Source: Vibrio algarum (GTDB lineage Bacteria > Pseudomonadota > Gammaproteobacteria > Enterobacterales > Vibrionaceae). Taken from it: 64,000 nucleotides of DNA. Below, in pieces: positions 27,567 through 36,299 of this stretch (the first letter of the stretch is position 1; each line of letters starts with the position of its first letter). The stretch is from the NCBI RefSeq assembly GCF_028204155.1, contig NZ_JAQLOI010000003.1, forward strand, positions 372,001-436,000. The letters run 5' to 3'. The notes beneath the pieces are model-generated. The model was not told the origin of the DNA, did no database searches, and saw only the letters and a program-made list of their open reading frames with translations. The translations under genes and the position numbers were made by a program.

Positions 27567-27659
27567 TTATTCACCGCGCTTTCCATAATATACCGTACAG
27601 CCATAAAATATAAAGCCTACAACAATAACACCGAACATATAAATATCAGTTTCACTCAT
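27567..27659 (-). CDS. 30-residue single-span membrane protein, symporter accessory candidate
   Basis: Tiny gene encoding MSETDIYMFGVIVVGFIFYG followed by CTVYYGKRGE. It has one predicted membrane helix and a positively charged tail. Its ATG overlaps the stop codon of the preceding small gene by one base (TAATG), with GGGAGAA as ribosome-binding site. The pattern of a roughly 30-residue protein encoded directly with a sodium:solute symporter fits what are annotated in databases as small symporter accessory proteins. That match is from memory, not a search. It is the last gene before the operon terminator. Confidence 0.75.
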   Translation of the reverse strand: MSETDIYMFGVIVVGFIFYGCTVYYGKRGE

Positions 27660-27769
27660 TAGTCTTCTCCCTTAGTCAAACCCAATATTTTCGCTACAAT
27701 CTCAGAGATTACAACAATAGTTAACATCATACCTAGAGCACTTAAAAATAGTTCTGCAGCAAAATTCAT
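27659..27769 (-). CDS. 36-residue membrane protein in the symporter operon
   Basis: Tiny gene encoding MNFAAELFLSALGMMLTIVV followed by ISEIVAKILGLTKGED. It has one hydrophobic helix with a short acidic end. Its ATG overlaps the symporter stop codon by one base (TAATG), and GGAGAAGGA lies just upstream inside the symporter gene, so translation is coupled. Function unknown; co-folding with or regulation of the symporter is the natural guess. Confidence 0.75.
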   Translation of the reverse strand: MNFAAELFLSALGMMLTIVVISEIVAKILGLTKGED

Positions 27770-29250
27770 TATCCTTCTCCTCTAACAAGAACATGTTCGT
27801 TACGAGCTAATTTTGCCGGTTCAGCATTCTTCGTAAATGCCAACAACACGACCGTTAATACGAGAGCTACAACCGCAGTAATATGTGCATTTTCTAATGG
27901 CGCTGCTGCAGGAATTACAGAAATTATCGCTTCTTTTATCGGGCGAATAGTCCAAGCAAGGTTACATGCCCATGAAATCAATAGTGTTGCCGCAGCCACA
28001 TTCGCGTTACGTTTCCAGAATAAGCCAGCAACCGTCACGAAAAATAGTGGAGCGAGCCATGCAAACAACCAGTTAATAGCAGGTACAATCGCCGGTTGAT
28101 TAAAGAACGTTAGTACCGCGCCAACGCCACCAAATATTAGAATAAAACGCTGCATCGTTTTCTTTTCTTCTACAGCAGTCATTTTCTTCTTCTGGTTCGC
28201 TTGGATGATATCTTTAGTAAAGATAGTCGCTGGGGCTAAAACCGTCATAGCATAAGTTGAAAGTAGAGCTCCAAGGAAACCAGCCTGCAGAAGAACCACT
28301 AACCAAGTAGGTAGCAACTTAACCACTAAAGTAGCACCTGCCAATTTAGGTCCTAATTCAGCAAACTCAGGAATCGTTGCTGCAGCTAAACCTACAAGTA
28401 CAGGGAAGACACCAAACAGCCCATTGATTGGCGCTGCAATCCAAAGCGAACGTCGTATCACTTTCTCATCTTTGGCCGACATCGCAGCAGCCATACCCTG
28501 CTGGTTGACTGATTGAGAAAATACAACAGAGAAGACAGTAGCAACACCAAAACCGAACAACAAATCTGGTGTTCCGAATATACTCAGCTTGAACTCCTGG
28601 CCATTATCGACATAAAACTGCTGCACGCCATCCCAGCCTTCCGGAAGCGCAAATGCCAGATAAAAGCCTGCAATAATAATCGAACCATACATTACAACAG
28701 CGTTAACTAAGTTAACCCACATTGTTTGCTTGATCCCGCCCATGGTCACATACGCCAAACCAATCACTGCACCAACAACGACTGAGACTGGCAGACTCCA
28801 ACCGCTTGTTGCCGAAAGTGCAATACCTATGGCCTGAGTTTCAAGACAAACCAAACCAAACACAACCATTCCTCCGACACAAGCAGTCAAGTTTCTCATC
28901 TGCTTACCGAACAATTCACCCTGTAGTTGAGGTATTGTTGCGCACCCAAGACGACGAACCCAACGCCCTGTACCCAGACAAATTACACACATTAGGATTG
29001 TGTGTGCAAAACAGAACCATAGTGCAACTGCACCCATACCAAACGACATTTCCATCAAGCCATACACGTGTGCAGAGCCGAGATAGGTTATAGCTAGTGT
29101 GACTGAAAACATGGCGATAGTCGCGTCTGCACCACCTTGTGCCATATCTGTTACTCTACCAGATGCTTTATCTTTTTGATTCAAGTACCATCCTATACCA
29201 CCAATAACGATGATATTATAAATTAGCACCATCAATAATACAGAGCTCAT
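27769..29250 (-). CDS. sodium:solute symporter (SSS family)
   Basis: Inner-membrane Na+-coupled uptake protein of 493 residues with about 13 helices. SSS-type features include the long first helices, AIGIALSATSGWSLPV, the GGIKQTMWVNLVNAVVMYGS segment and FSQSVNQQGMAAAMSAKDEK. AAGAGG lies before the ATG. It is followed by two one-base-overlapping small genes and a terminator, and preceded by a LysR gene next to the phloroglucinol-type operon. Uptake of a phenolic substrate or a related acid is possible, but the sequence alone does not show the substrate. Confidence 0.88.
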   Translation of the reverse strand: MSSVLLMVLIYNIIVIGGIGWYLNQKDKASGRVTDMAQGGADATIAMFSVTLAITYLGSAHVYGLMEMSFGMGAVALWFCFAHTILMCVICLGTGRWVRRLGCATIPQLQGELFGKQMRNLTACVGGMVVFGLVCLETQAIGIALSATSGWSLPVSVVVGAVIGLAYVTMGGIKQTMWVNLVNAVVMYGSIIIAGFYLAFALPEGWDGVQQFYVDNGQEFKLSIFGTPDLLFGFGVATVFSVVFSQSVNQQGMAAAMSAKDEKVIRRSLWIAAPINGLFGVFPVLVGLAAATIPEFAELGPKLAGATLVVKLLPTWLVVLLQAGFLGALLSTYAMTVLAPATIFTKDIIQANQKKKMTAVEEKKTMQRFILIFGGVGAVLTFFNQPAIVPAINWLFAWLAPLFFVTVAGLFWKRNANVAAATLLISWACNLAWTIRPIKEAIISVIPAAAPLENAHITAVVALVLTVVLLAFTKNAEPAKLARNEHVLVRGEG

Positions 29251-29446
29251 ATCAAAACCTCTTATTTAAAATAATAATTTCACGTTAACTATTATTAATA
29301 GTGCATCACTTAAAAATTTAAAAACCAGAACTAAATCACCCTTCAATTGCTCACCCATTCCATCAGTAGGAAGCTCATTTCCATCAATAAGACATCATTT
29401 AAAATAACAAAAAAACACAAGGTAATAATAATTGTTTATAACAAAG

Positions 29447-29473
29447 AAAAGACGTCATAACATGTATGACGCC
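29447..29473 (-). terminator. terminator after the LysR gene
   Basis: On the minus strand GGCGTCATA and TATGACGTC (29465-29473 and 29451-29459) form a 9-bp stem with a 5-base loop followed by TTTT, 20 bases after the LysR stop codon. Confidence 0.7.
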
Positions 29474-29492
29474 TTAACATCAGTCTAAATCA

Positions 29493-30491
29493 TTAATATT
29501 TTTCGATATTATTCTCAGACTTGAATTCATTTACTTGCTTTCTATGATTAGCCAAGAAAAAGTCCTTAAATGATTTAACACAGTGCGTCATAAATCGTTG
29601 AGGTAGATAATATATATTTAACAACCAGTCATCAGTTTCATATTCATCTAATAATGTAACTAATCTGCCATCTTGAATATATTTCTGAACAATAAACTCT
29701 GGCAAATAGGTAATTCCTGTCGCATTAATTGCGCCTGACAACATCATTTTAGCATCTGAAACCTCTATGGATTTCACGATTCTAATCGGGATTATTTCGC
29801 CATTTTGCTTGTAAACCCATTGGTTCTGATTTTGTAGTGCCTTAGAGTATAAACAGCGATGGTTAACCAGATCCTGTGGGACTAATGGTTCGCCATTTTT
29901 CCTTAAATACTCTGGTGATGCGACAGTGACAAACTTTTGAGTAAGCAGGTTTCGTCTAACCAATAACAACTCTGAATCTTTGTTTGCTGCGTGGCCCGCG
30001 ATTGCTGAAATAACAAAATCGTGGTCCTTGTAGTAATCCATCCCTCTTGGAGTCAGGGTCAATTGAATATTAACCAATGGATTAGCCTCAAGAAATTCAC
30101 CAACAATCGGTAGGACGACACTTTCAGCATAGATTGGCGTACAACAAATTTTGATGTTGCCCCGCGTTTCTGTGGTAAAGCCGGTAAGTTCATTGATCAT
30201 CAAATGGATATCATCAGTGATCTCTGAAAATTTGCTGTATAAAAACGAACCCGCTTCAGTCAACCTATCGCTTGGATTGTTACGTTGATATAAGCTGATA
30301 CCCAACTCTTCTTCCAAATCACTCAACCATCGCGACCCCGTACTTGTCGATACGCCCATGGTTTCTGCCGCTTTTGTAATCGAGCCCGCATTGATCAGCT
30401 CGATAAAAAACAACATTCTGACCAACTGATGTGGGTCGATAATACTCGAGCCATTTAGGCCCGGAGCATTTTTTAATGCCTCGTTCAACAT
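29493..30491 (-). CDS. LysR-family regulator, left edge of the catabolic cluster
   Basis: A 332-residue LysR regulator: N-terminal winged helix (about 20-85; SITKAAETMGVSTSTGSRWLSDLEEELG) and a C-terminal effector-binding domain. It is clearly paralogous to the LysR protein encoded at 49880-50890: shared tracts include STGSRWL, FVTVASPEY, NGEPL, NHRCLYS and YETD. The two bracket the aromatic cluster. The longer N-terminal lead before the helix-turn-helix is shared by both. It lies between the symporter operon and the eight-gene degradation operon, so it may respond to a pathway intermediate and control either. Confidence 0.88.
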   Translation of the reverse strand: MLNEALKNAPGLNGSSIIDPHQLVRMLFFIELINAGSITKAAETMGVSTSTGSRWLSDLEEELGISLYQRNNPSDRLTEAGSFLYSKFSEITDDIHLMINELTGFTTETRGNIKICCTPIYAESVVLPIVGEFLEANPLVNIQLTLTPRGMDYYKDHDFVISAIAGHAANKDSELLLVRRNLLTQKFVTVASPEYLRKNGEPLVPQDLVNHRCLYSKALQNQNQWVYKQNGEIIPIRIVKSIEVSDAKMMLSGAINATGITYLPEFIVQKYIQDGRLVTLLDEYETDDWLLNIYYLPQRFMTHCVKSFKDFFLANHRKQVNEFKSENNIEKY

Positions 30492-30596
30492 CGCAGTTAC
30501 TCTATAGAAAGATTTAATAATACAATTACATGCATTCTAAGCTAGATACCGTACGCCTATTAGTCCCTATAATTACTAATGAGATGTCACTCAAAT

Positions 30597-30636
30597 AAAA
30601 AAGGGAGTATCCACTGTTTCGGACGACTCCCTTTAC
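30597..30636 (-). terminator. terminator of the eight-gene degradation operon
   Basis: On the minus strand AAAGGGAGT and ACTCCCTTT (30600-30628 region) form a 9-bp stem followed by a T-run (30597-30602 read on the minus strand), about 80 bases after the BKACE stop codon. Confidence 0.8.
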
Positions 30637-30718
30637 GGTAACGCTCTGTATATTAGCGTTAAAATGCGAATAGTTTTTATTACAAGTAAGTTATCCTAAT
30701 GGGTGATATCACTTGCTA

Positions 30719-31642
30719 TTATTCGTAGTTCTTCCAGCTTGGGAAGTTTTCTGGATTTAGATTTAGAATCTGACGAGCTTCATCTGGCGTCGCAATTTCC
30801 AAATCGTTACAATCAAGCATGCGCTTAGTACGCTCAACAAACTCTACATTCGATGTCGCAAGCTGACCACGGCGATAGTAAACATTATCTTCCATACCTA
30901 CACGGATATGACCACCTAGTGCAATACACGCATTAATGATTGGAAGGTGACCGCGGCCAATACCTAAACCACCCCATGTAAAGTTGTTGCCCCAGTAACG
31001 ACGAACTTCATCCAACATCTGCATAAGGATGTGAACATCGGCAGGTGAACCGCCAGGTGCACCTAACACAAACTGGAAGTGAGGACGAACAAACGGGTTA
31101 TGTACTTCAGGTTCCCCTGCTTCGCGCGCCTTAGCATTAGCTTTGTCGATAGATTTGCGATAGAAAAGTACGTTGTGGATCATACCGATATCAAAGATTT
31201 CAATCTCCGGAGTAACACCAACCAACGGCATTTCTTTCGCTAACTTACCTAGGAACACAGGCGTATTTTCGAATACCGTAGTATGAGCCCAGTTCATAGT
31301 ACCGGCATCAAACGTTGCGATTTCTGGACGTAGCTCTTGGAAAGGAAGCATACGGATTTCATCGGCAAGGCCTAAACCACCAGAAGTCGTCAGGTTTATA
31401 ACGATGTCACATTCTGCTTCACGGATATAGCTCACTGTTTCACGGAACTTTGCTATATCCATCGTAGCATTCTGTTGATCATCACGAACGTGGATGTGAG
31501 CGATAGAAGCGCCAGCAGCGTGACAGGCGATGATCTCATCTGCTTCTTCACGTGGTGTTACAGGAACATCAGGAAACATATCTTTTTTAGGCCAAGCGCC
31601 AGTACATGCAACCGTTAGAATTCGTTTATTTTCTAAAGACAT
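30719..31642 (-). CDS. BKACE-family cleavage enzyme, probable triacetate acetoacetate-lyase
   Basis: Beta-keto acid cleavage enzyme (BKACE, formerly DUF849; Kce family): a zinc TIM-barrel that cleaves a beta-keto acid with acetyl-CoA to acetoacetate plus a new acyl-CoA. 307 residues; zinc ligands in HIHVRD (about 49-54) and Glu in GMEDNVYYRRG (about 257), plus GAPGGSPADV. In this operon the natural substrate is 3,5-dioxohexanoate (triacetate), giving acetoacetate and acetoacetyl-CoA, the step called TAL in anaerobic phloroglucinol degradation. Other BKACEs act on dehydrocarnitine or 3-keto-5-aminohexanoate, but no carnitine or lysine genes are nearby. Family certain; substrate inferred from context. 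Confidence 0.85.
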   Translation of the reverse strand: MSLENKRILTVACTGAWPKKDMFPDVPVTPREEADEIIACHAAGASIAHIHVRDDQQNATMDIAKFRETVSYIREAECDIVINLTTSGGLGLADEIRMLPFQELRPEIATFDAGTMNWAHTTVFENTPVFLGKLAKEMPLVGVTPEIEIFDIGMIHNVLFYRKSIDKANAKAREAGEPEVHNPFVRPHFQFVLGAPGGSPADVHILMQMLDEVRRYWGNNFTWGGLGIGRGHLPIINACIALGGHIRVGMEDNVYYRRGQLATSNVEFVERTKRMLDCNDLEIATPDEARQILNLNPENFPSWKNYE

Positions 31643-31774
31643 AGTGATTACCTCTTTATAATTTGTGCGTTAAATTTAACCGTATGACTAAACTTAACTT
31701 GAATTTGCCTAAGCCAGAACCCTATGGGGATCAGCTAAAACGTAGTTTTAAATTAACAGTAACTAGTGTGCTCA

Positions 31775-32965
31775 TTATGCATTACGTTCAATTACGACAG
31801 CGACGCCCTGACCACCACCAATACATAGTGTTGCGAGGCCATAACGCTTCTCGCGTTTCGTTAATTCATGAACGAGCGTCACAAGAATACGGGCACCAGA
31901 CGCACCAATTGGATGGCCCAGAGCTATTGCACCGCCATTTACATTAGTAATATTGGGGTCAAGATCTAAACCTCGACATACAGATAAAGCCTGTGATGCA
32001 AACGCTTCATTCGCTTCGACCAGATCCATATCACTAATATCTAAGTTGGCATTCTCTAGTGCTTTCTGTGTCGCTGGAACTGGCGCATAACCCATCGTTT
32101 CTGGATCAACACCTGCAGCACCTTGAGAGACAAGAGTTGCCAAAGGTTTTAGGCCCAGTTCATCTGCTTTTTCACGGCTCATCAATACCAATGCAGCCCC
32201 ACCGTCATTCAAACCAGACGCGTTAGCTGCAGTGACTGTACCGCTACCATCACGGACAAATGCAGGTCTAGGTTTAGAAACAGATTCAATTGTGGCACCG
32301 AATTTTGGGAATTCATCGGTATCAACAATGACATCACCTTTGCGACCCGGGATGGCGTGGGCAACAATCTCATCTTTAAAACGACCAGAAGTAACAGCTA
32401 CTTCAGCACGGTTTTGAGATTGAACCGCAAAGTTATCTTGTTCTTCTCGAGTTATCTCGAACTGTTTGGCTAGATTTTCAGCGGTAATACCCATGTGGAA
32501 CCCGCCAAATGCATCAGTTAAGCCGTCATTAAGCATCGTATCCGTCAGTTGGGAGTGTCCCATTTTGACACCCGTACGGTGCGATTGTAGAACATGTCCT
32601 GCGTTAGACATAGACTCCATGCCACCAGCAACCACAATATCAGCCTCACCCAAACGAATCTGGTTTGCTGCATCCATCACAGCCTTCAACCCTGAGCCAC
32701 AAACCATAGAAACAACGTTTGCTGTCTTCTCATTCGGAATTCCCGCAAACTTTGCAACCTGGCGAGCAGGGTTCTGGCCCAATCCACCAGAAAGGACATT
32801 GCCTAATACAACGTTGTCTACTTGTTCAGGAGTGATGCCCGCTTCAGCGATAGCCGCTTTAACAGCAGTAACTCCAAGATCAATGGCCGAAACATTTGCA
32901 AAAGCACCCAGATAGGCACCAATAGCCGTACGTTTCGCACTGACAATAACTACTTCTTTCATCAT
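31775..32965 (-). CDS. acetyl-CoA acetyltransferase (thiolase)
   Basis: Cleaves acetoacetyl-CoA with CoA into two acetyl-CoA, the last step of the pathway proposed here. About 396 residues with the three thiolase active-site regions: nucleophile Cys in VCGSGLKAVMDAAN (about 88), GHPIGASGARI (His about 350) and the C-terminal CIGGGQGVAVV (Cys about 380). The open frame begins with a TTG at 32968; the ATGs at 32965 and 32962 follow AGAGG and are more likely starts. It lies between the BKACE and cyclase genes of the operon. Confidence 0.93.
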   Translation of the reverse strand: MMKEVVIVSAKRTAIGAYLGAFANVSAIDLGVTAVKAAIAEAGITPEQVDNVVLGNVLSGGLGQNPARQVAKFAGIPNEKTANVVSMVCGSGLKAVMDAANQIRLGEADIVVAGGMESMSNAGHVLQSHRTGVKMGHSQLTDTMLNDGLTDAFGGFHMGITAENLAKQFEITREEQDNFAVQSQNRAEVAVTSGRFKDEIVAHAIPGRKGDVIVDTDEFPKFGATIESVSKPRPAFVRDGSGTVTAANASGLNDGGAALVLMSREKADELGLKPLATLVSQGAAGVDPETMGYAPVPATQKALENANLDISDMDLVEANEAFASQALSVCRGLDLDPNITNVNGGAIALGHPIGASGARILVTLVHELTKREKRYGLATLCIGGGQGVAVVIERNA

Positions 32966-33072
32966 CAAAGCCTCTATTAAATCAGAAAAAGGCTTTTACG
33001 CGCCCATACAAGGTAGGTAGGTGAGCATGGAGCAACGTAGAAGCCGATTATTCTGTTAAAATTTAATTATTC

Positions 33073-34044
33073 TTAGTGGTCGCCGTATGGGTATACGCGG
33101 TCCGCTACATCGTTTACGTCATCGCTGTCGATAATAGCCATCAAGCGAGTCATCGAGCCGTCACCACAGTAAAGATTCAATGGCGCACCAATAATAGTAC
33201 AGCGCTTACCAGCAATCTTAGCCACGTTGCCACCGACGTTTTCCCAGCCAACTTTACCGTTACCTAGAAGCAGTTTATGACATGGTTCCCATGTACCGTT
33301 GCACATGCCTTTCTCTTCAACCAAACCATAAAGCTCTTGGTATGCTTCTTCACCATGAATTTCTTTATAGATATCGCGATCGAAGTGAGCATACTCTTCG
33401 ATGCCAAATTTAGCGATATACTCATCTTTCAATGGCAAACCAGAATAACCTTCTAGGTTCATAGATAGTTTCCCTGCACAACGCTCACCAATCGATGTGT
33501 GTAATGGATGGTCAAGTGCTTGCTGATCAACACCAAGTGCTTTGATATCGTGCTTCATACACCAGTGACCAACAGACGCGCCTACACCTGTTGCGTAGTG
33601 ATAATACTGCTTAGAGTCATCCCATTGCCCTGACATGCCAGTATAGATAATAACAATCATGTCTTTCAGTTCTGCATGAGTTACACCTGTTTTTTCAAGT
33701 GCTTCATCCATATGTTCCGCTTTGATCAGTGTCCACTGCTCAAGGTGTGAAAGATCTAGACATACTGCATCACCACAATAAGCATTTAGGTCCATTTCGT
33801 GCGTATAACGAGCACGGCGGCCATCAAACTCAGTTTCAATAACGTGACGAGGTGAATCCGCGTGAGTACCACAGTGCATAGGCATTTTGAAGAACTGAGT
33901 CAGTACACCTGACTTAGCTAAACCATGCGCACGAGTGATCTCTGGCTGTGGGAAATAAGGCCATTGTGGTGACTGAGAGCCAACCGGATGTGAAAGATCG
34001 ACAATGGTTTTACCCGCGAAAAAATTATGATTGTTGTTAGCCAT
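33073..34044 (-). CDS. cyclase-family metal hydrolase, probable dihydrophloroglucinol cyclohydrolase
   Basis: Member of the cyclase/kynurenine-formamidase fold (Pfam Cyclase), metal-dependent hydrolases; the diagnostic HxGTHxDxPxH motif is present as HCGTHADSPRH (about 58-68). At 323 residues it is longer than the typical 210-260. Beside an SDR, a hydroxyacyl-dehydrogenase and a BKACE, it fits the enzyme that hydrolytically opens the 1,3-diketone ring of dihydrophloroglucinol to 3-hydroxy-5-oxohexanoate, described for Clostridium scatologenes. Family certain; reaction inferred from context. Confidence 0.82.
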   Translation of the reverse strand: MANNNHNFFAGKTIVDLSHPVGSQSPQWPYFPQPEITRAHGLAKSGVLTQFFKMPMHCGTHADSPRHVIETEFDGRRARYTHEMDLNAYCGDAVCLDLSHLEQWTLIKAEHMDEALEKTGVTHAELKDMIVIIYTGMSGQWDDSKQYYHYATGVGASVGHWCMKHDIKALGVDQQALDHPLHTSIGERCAGKLSMNLEGYSGLPLKDEYIAKFGIEEYAHFDRDIYKEIHGEEAYQELYGLVEEKGMCNGTWEPCHKLLLGNGKVGWENVGGNVAKIAGKRCTIIGAPLNLYCGDGSMTRLMAIIDSDDVNDVADRVYPYGDH

Positions 34045-34105
34045 TATGACTATCTCCTGAATTTATTTTCTGACCATAGATATTGGTCACTTTGCAAATT
34101 TTTAC

Positions 34106-35059
34106 TTACTTTTCCATTGAACGACGGTATTTCGTCTGATCAATCAAATATTTAAATAGATCTTCTTTTGAAGCTGCCGCTTGATCAGGTGTCCAGTTTT
34201 GGAAGCCTTCTCCGGTCTTAAAGCCTGACTTACCCTCTTCAACCAACTTCTTAAGGGTTGAACTAGGCTCAGTACCAGAATAAAGGTGCTGGAACATATA
34301 ATCGTGAATGTTCAAGCTAAGCTCTGTTGATACCATGTCTGCATTTTCGAAGGGTGCAAGCTGCGCGATACGAAATCCAAAGGAGTTTTTAATACACTCA
34401 TCAATGGTTTTTGGGTCAGCGATACCTTGGTCTGCCATGTAGAAAGCTTCTCTCCACAGAGCATGTTGAAGTCTATTTGCCAGGAATCCTGGAACATCTT
34501 TTTTACACTCTGCAGGTGCTTTTCCACAATCTGTTAATAAATCCATTGCTGACTGAATAACGTCGTCATTGCTATCTTCGGTTCTGATAACTTCAACTAA
34601 CGGAATTAATACCGCTGGATTCCAGAAATGCATGCCAATAACGCGATCTTTCTTCTCAACCGCTTCGGCAATCTCTGTAATAGATTTCACTGAAGTACCA
34701 GAAGCAAAGATACAATCGGGACGAGCATGCGCTTCCATTTCACGGAAGGTTGCGTGCTTGACGTCCATCACTTCAGGAACGGACTCAAATATCAAATCTG
34801 CATCAGCGTAAGCTTCAATAGCATCAGCCGTAATAGATATACGATCCAAAATAGTATCTTTTTGCTTTGCTTCTAATAGGCCTTCACGGATAAACATATC
34901 TAACTGAGCGGACATATCTTCAAACGCAGTACAGTTAGCAACGCTTCTTGTTTTTATTGTTACGTTACGGCCGCCACCAGCAAAAATCTGAGCGATGCCC
35001 ACACCCATCATGCCTGAGCCACCGACAATGGTAATATTTTTAATATCGTTATGATTCAT
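34106..35059 (-). CDS. 3-hydroxyacyl-CoA-dehydrogenase-family enzyme, probable 3-hydroxy-5-oxohexanoate dehydrogenase
   Basis: NAD-dependent dehydrogenase of 317 residues: N-terminal Rossmann domain with VGGSGMMGVGIAQIFAGGG (about 12-30), the conserved MHFWNPAVLIPLVEVI (His about 143) and a C-terminal helical domain carrying FLANRLQHALWREAF. It lacks a hydratase half, so it is not a FadB-type fusion. In this operon it would oxidise 3-hydroxy-5-oxohexanoate to 3,5-dioxohexanoate for the BKACE enzyme. A 3-hydroxybutyryl-CoA dehydrogenase or carnitine-dehydrogenase-like role are alternatives. Gaps to neighbours are 28 and 61 bases. Confidence 0.82.
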   Translation of the reverse strand: MNHNDIKNITIVGGSGMMGVGIAQIFAGGGRNVTIKTRSVANCTAFEDMSAQLDMFIREGLLEAKQKDTILDRISITADAIEAYADADLIFESVPEVMDVKHATFREMEAHARPDCIFASGTSVKSITEIAEAVEKKDRVIGMHFWNPAVLIPLVEVIRTEDSNDDVIQSAMDLLTDCGKAPAECKKDVPGFLANRLQHALWREAFYMADQGIADPKTIDECIKNSFGFRIAQLAPFENADMVSTELSLNIHDYMFQHLYSGTEPSSTLKKLVEEGKSGFKTGEGFQNWTPDQAAASKEDLFKYLIDQTKYRRSMEK

Positions 35060-35087
35060 ATATAAACCTTAATAAGTTGACTCGGTA

Positions 35088-35903
35088 TTAACCCGCAGTA
35101 CAGCCGCCATCAACATAGATAATTTGGCCATTAATAAAATCAGATGCAGGCGCCGCTAAGAACATAACCAACCCGATCATATCTTTAGTTTCTGCAACAC
35201 GGCCCATTGGGAGGCGAGCAAGAAACGGAGCTATACGAGCTGGGTCTTCACAAATTTCTTGAGTCAGCGGTGATTTAATGAGTGTTGGAGCGATGGCGTT
35301 AACATTAATAGTAAAGCCTTCTTTAACACCCTTGATTGACCATTCCGTAGAAAGCTGTTTTGTCAGCGAATCTACAGCCGCTTTAGAAGCCGCATAAGCT
35401 GTGTAACCATCAGGGTGACCACAGAAGCCACGAACACTTGATGTATTAACAATCTTACCGAAGCCTTGTTTCATGAAGTACTTACCAAACACCTGACAAG
35501 GAACTAGCGTACCCGTTACGTTGATGTTCATAACTTGGTTAAAGTTATCTGATGGCATGTCTTCACCCGGTGCGCGGAAAGCCATTCCGGCGTTGTTCAC
35601 TAGAACATCGATACGGCCATACATTTCATGTACTTTGTCAACGATAGCTTGCTGAGCAGCAACATCCGTTACATCACCAGTAATTGCGGTACATTCACCA
35701 CCGACTTCGGCTACAGAATTAACGGTTTCTTGTAATGTTTCCAGACGACGAGCTGTGACGACAACTTTAGCTCCATGTAACGCGAATGCTTGAGCGTAAG
35801 CTGCACCTAAAGTACCGTTACCACCTGTAATAACCGCAACTTTATCTGTCAGATCAAAGCAATTTTTTGCGAAATCATTGCTCCAAGTGTTTGTCATAAC
35901 CAT
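35088..35903 (-). CDS. short-chain dehydrogenase, probable phloroglucinol reductase
   Basis: Classical SDR of 271 residues: cofactor loop TGGNGTLG (about 26-33), NNAG (about 107-110), catalytic Ser in NTSSV and YAASK with the active-site Tyr and Lys (about 175-179), and C-terminal INGQIIYVDGG. The basic pair in TARRLE after strand 2 fits NADPH preference. Phloroglucinol reductase, the dearomatising step that reduces phloroglucinol to dihydrophloroglucinol, belongs to this family, and this is the only SDR of the operon. GAAGG lies 8 bases before the ATG at 35903. Family certain; substrate by context. Confidence 0.83.
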   Translation of the reverse strand: MVMTNTWSNDFAKNCFDLTDKVAVITGGNGTLGAAYAQAFALHGAKVVVTARRLETLQETVNSVAEVGGECTAITGDVTDVAAQQAIVDKVHEMYGRIDVLVNNAGMAFRAPGEDMPSDNFNQVMNINVTGTLVPCQVFGKYFMKQGFGKIVNTSSVRGFCGHPDGYTAYAASKAAVDSLTKQLSTEWSIKGVKEGFTINVNAIAPTLIKSPLTQEICEDPARIAPFLARLPMGRVAETKDMIGLVMFLAAPASDFINGQIIYVDGGCTAG

Positions 35904-35945
35904 TTGATATACCTTCTTAATTTTAATTTTAATTTTGTTTAAGTA

Positions 35946-36299
35946 TTACACTGCTGTAATTGTGACAAGCACTCTTGCTTGGCTGTTGCCGCTGTTCCAA
36001 AGCTTACGTTTTTCGTTTGGTAGCATTGAAATCGAAGAATCTTTGCCACAGACAAACTGTTCACCAGACTCATTCTCAACCGTAAGTTCGCCTTCAATCA
36101 CGAAGTAGGTTTTTTCTGTCGTCGCTCCGAATGTACCTTCACCGTACTGCCACTCGGCACCACCGTCAGCTTCAAATATGGAAAGACCCTGCCAGAACTT
36201 AGTTAGCCCTGTGTCTTCACCCTGGATTTTTAAACATACAACACCAAAATGACCTGGTGGTTCATATGCATTCACTTCTTGAATATTGATTGCTTTCAT
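35946..36299 (-). CDS. small cupin protein of unknown role
   Basis: A 117-residue single-domain cupin, with a core around TTEKTYFVIEGELTVENESGEQF and the closing strand SSISMLPNEKRKLWNSG. The usual His metal ligands of motif 1 are not evident, so it may not bind metal. Its ATG overlaps the stop of the CoA-transferase B gene by one base (TAATG), tying it tightly to the pathway operon. It could isomerise or stabilise a labile diketone intermediate, or bind an effector; the sequence does not decide. Confidence 0.75.
   Translation of the reverse strand: MKAINIQEVNAYEPPGHFGVVCLKIQGEDTGLTKFWQGLSIFEADGGAEWQYGEGTFGATTEKTYFVIEGELTVENESGEQFVCGKDSSISMLPNEKRKLWNSGNSQARVLVTITAV

Noticed and set aside
30719..35059. 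Carnitine degradation (dehydrogenase plus BKACE) as the role of the operon
   Set aside because: The SDR, cyclase-family hydrolase and neighbouring transhydroxylase fit phloroglucinol degradation much better, and no carnitine or betaine genes are present.
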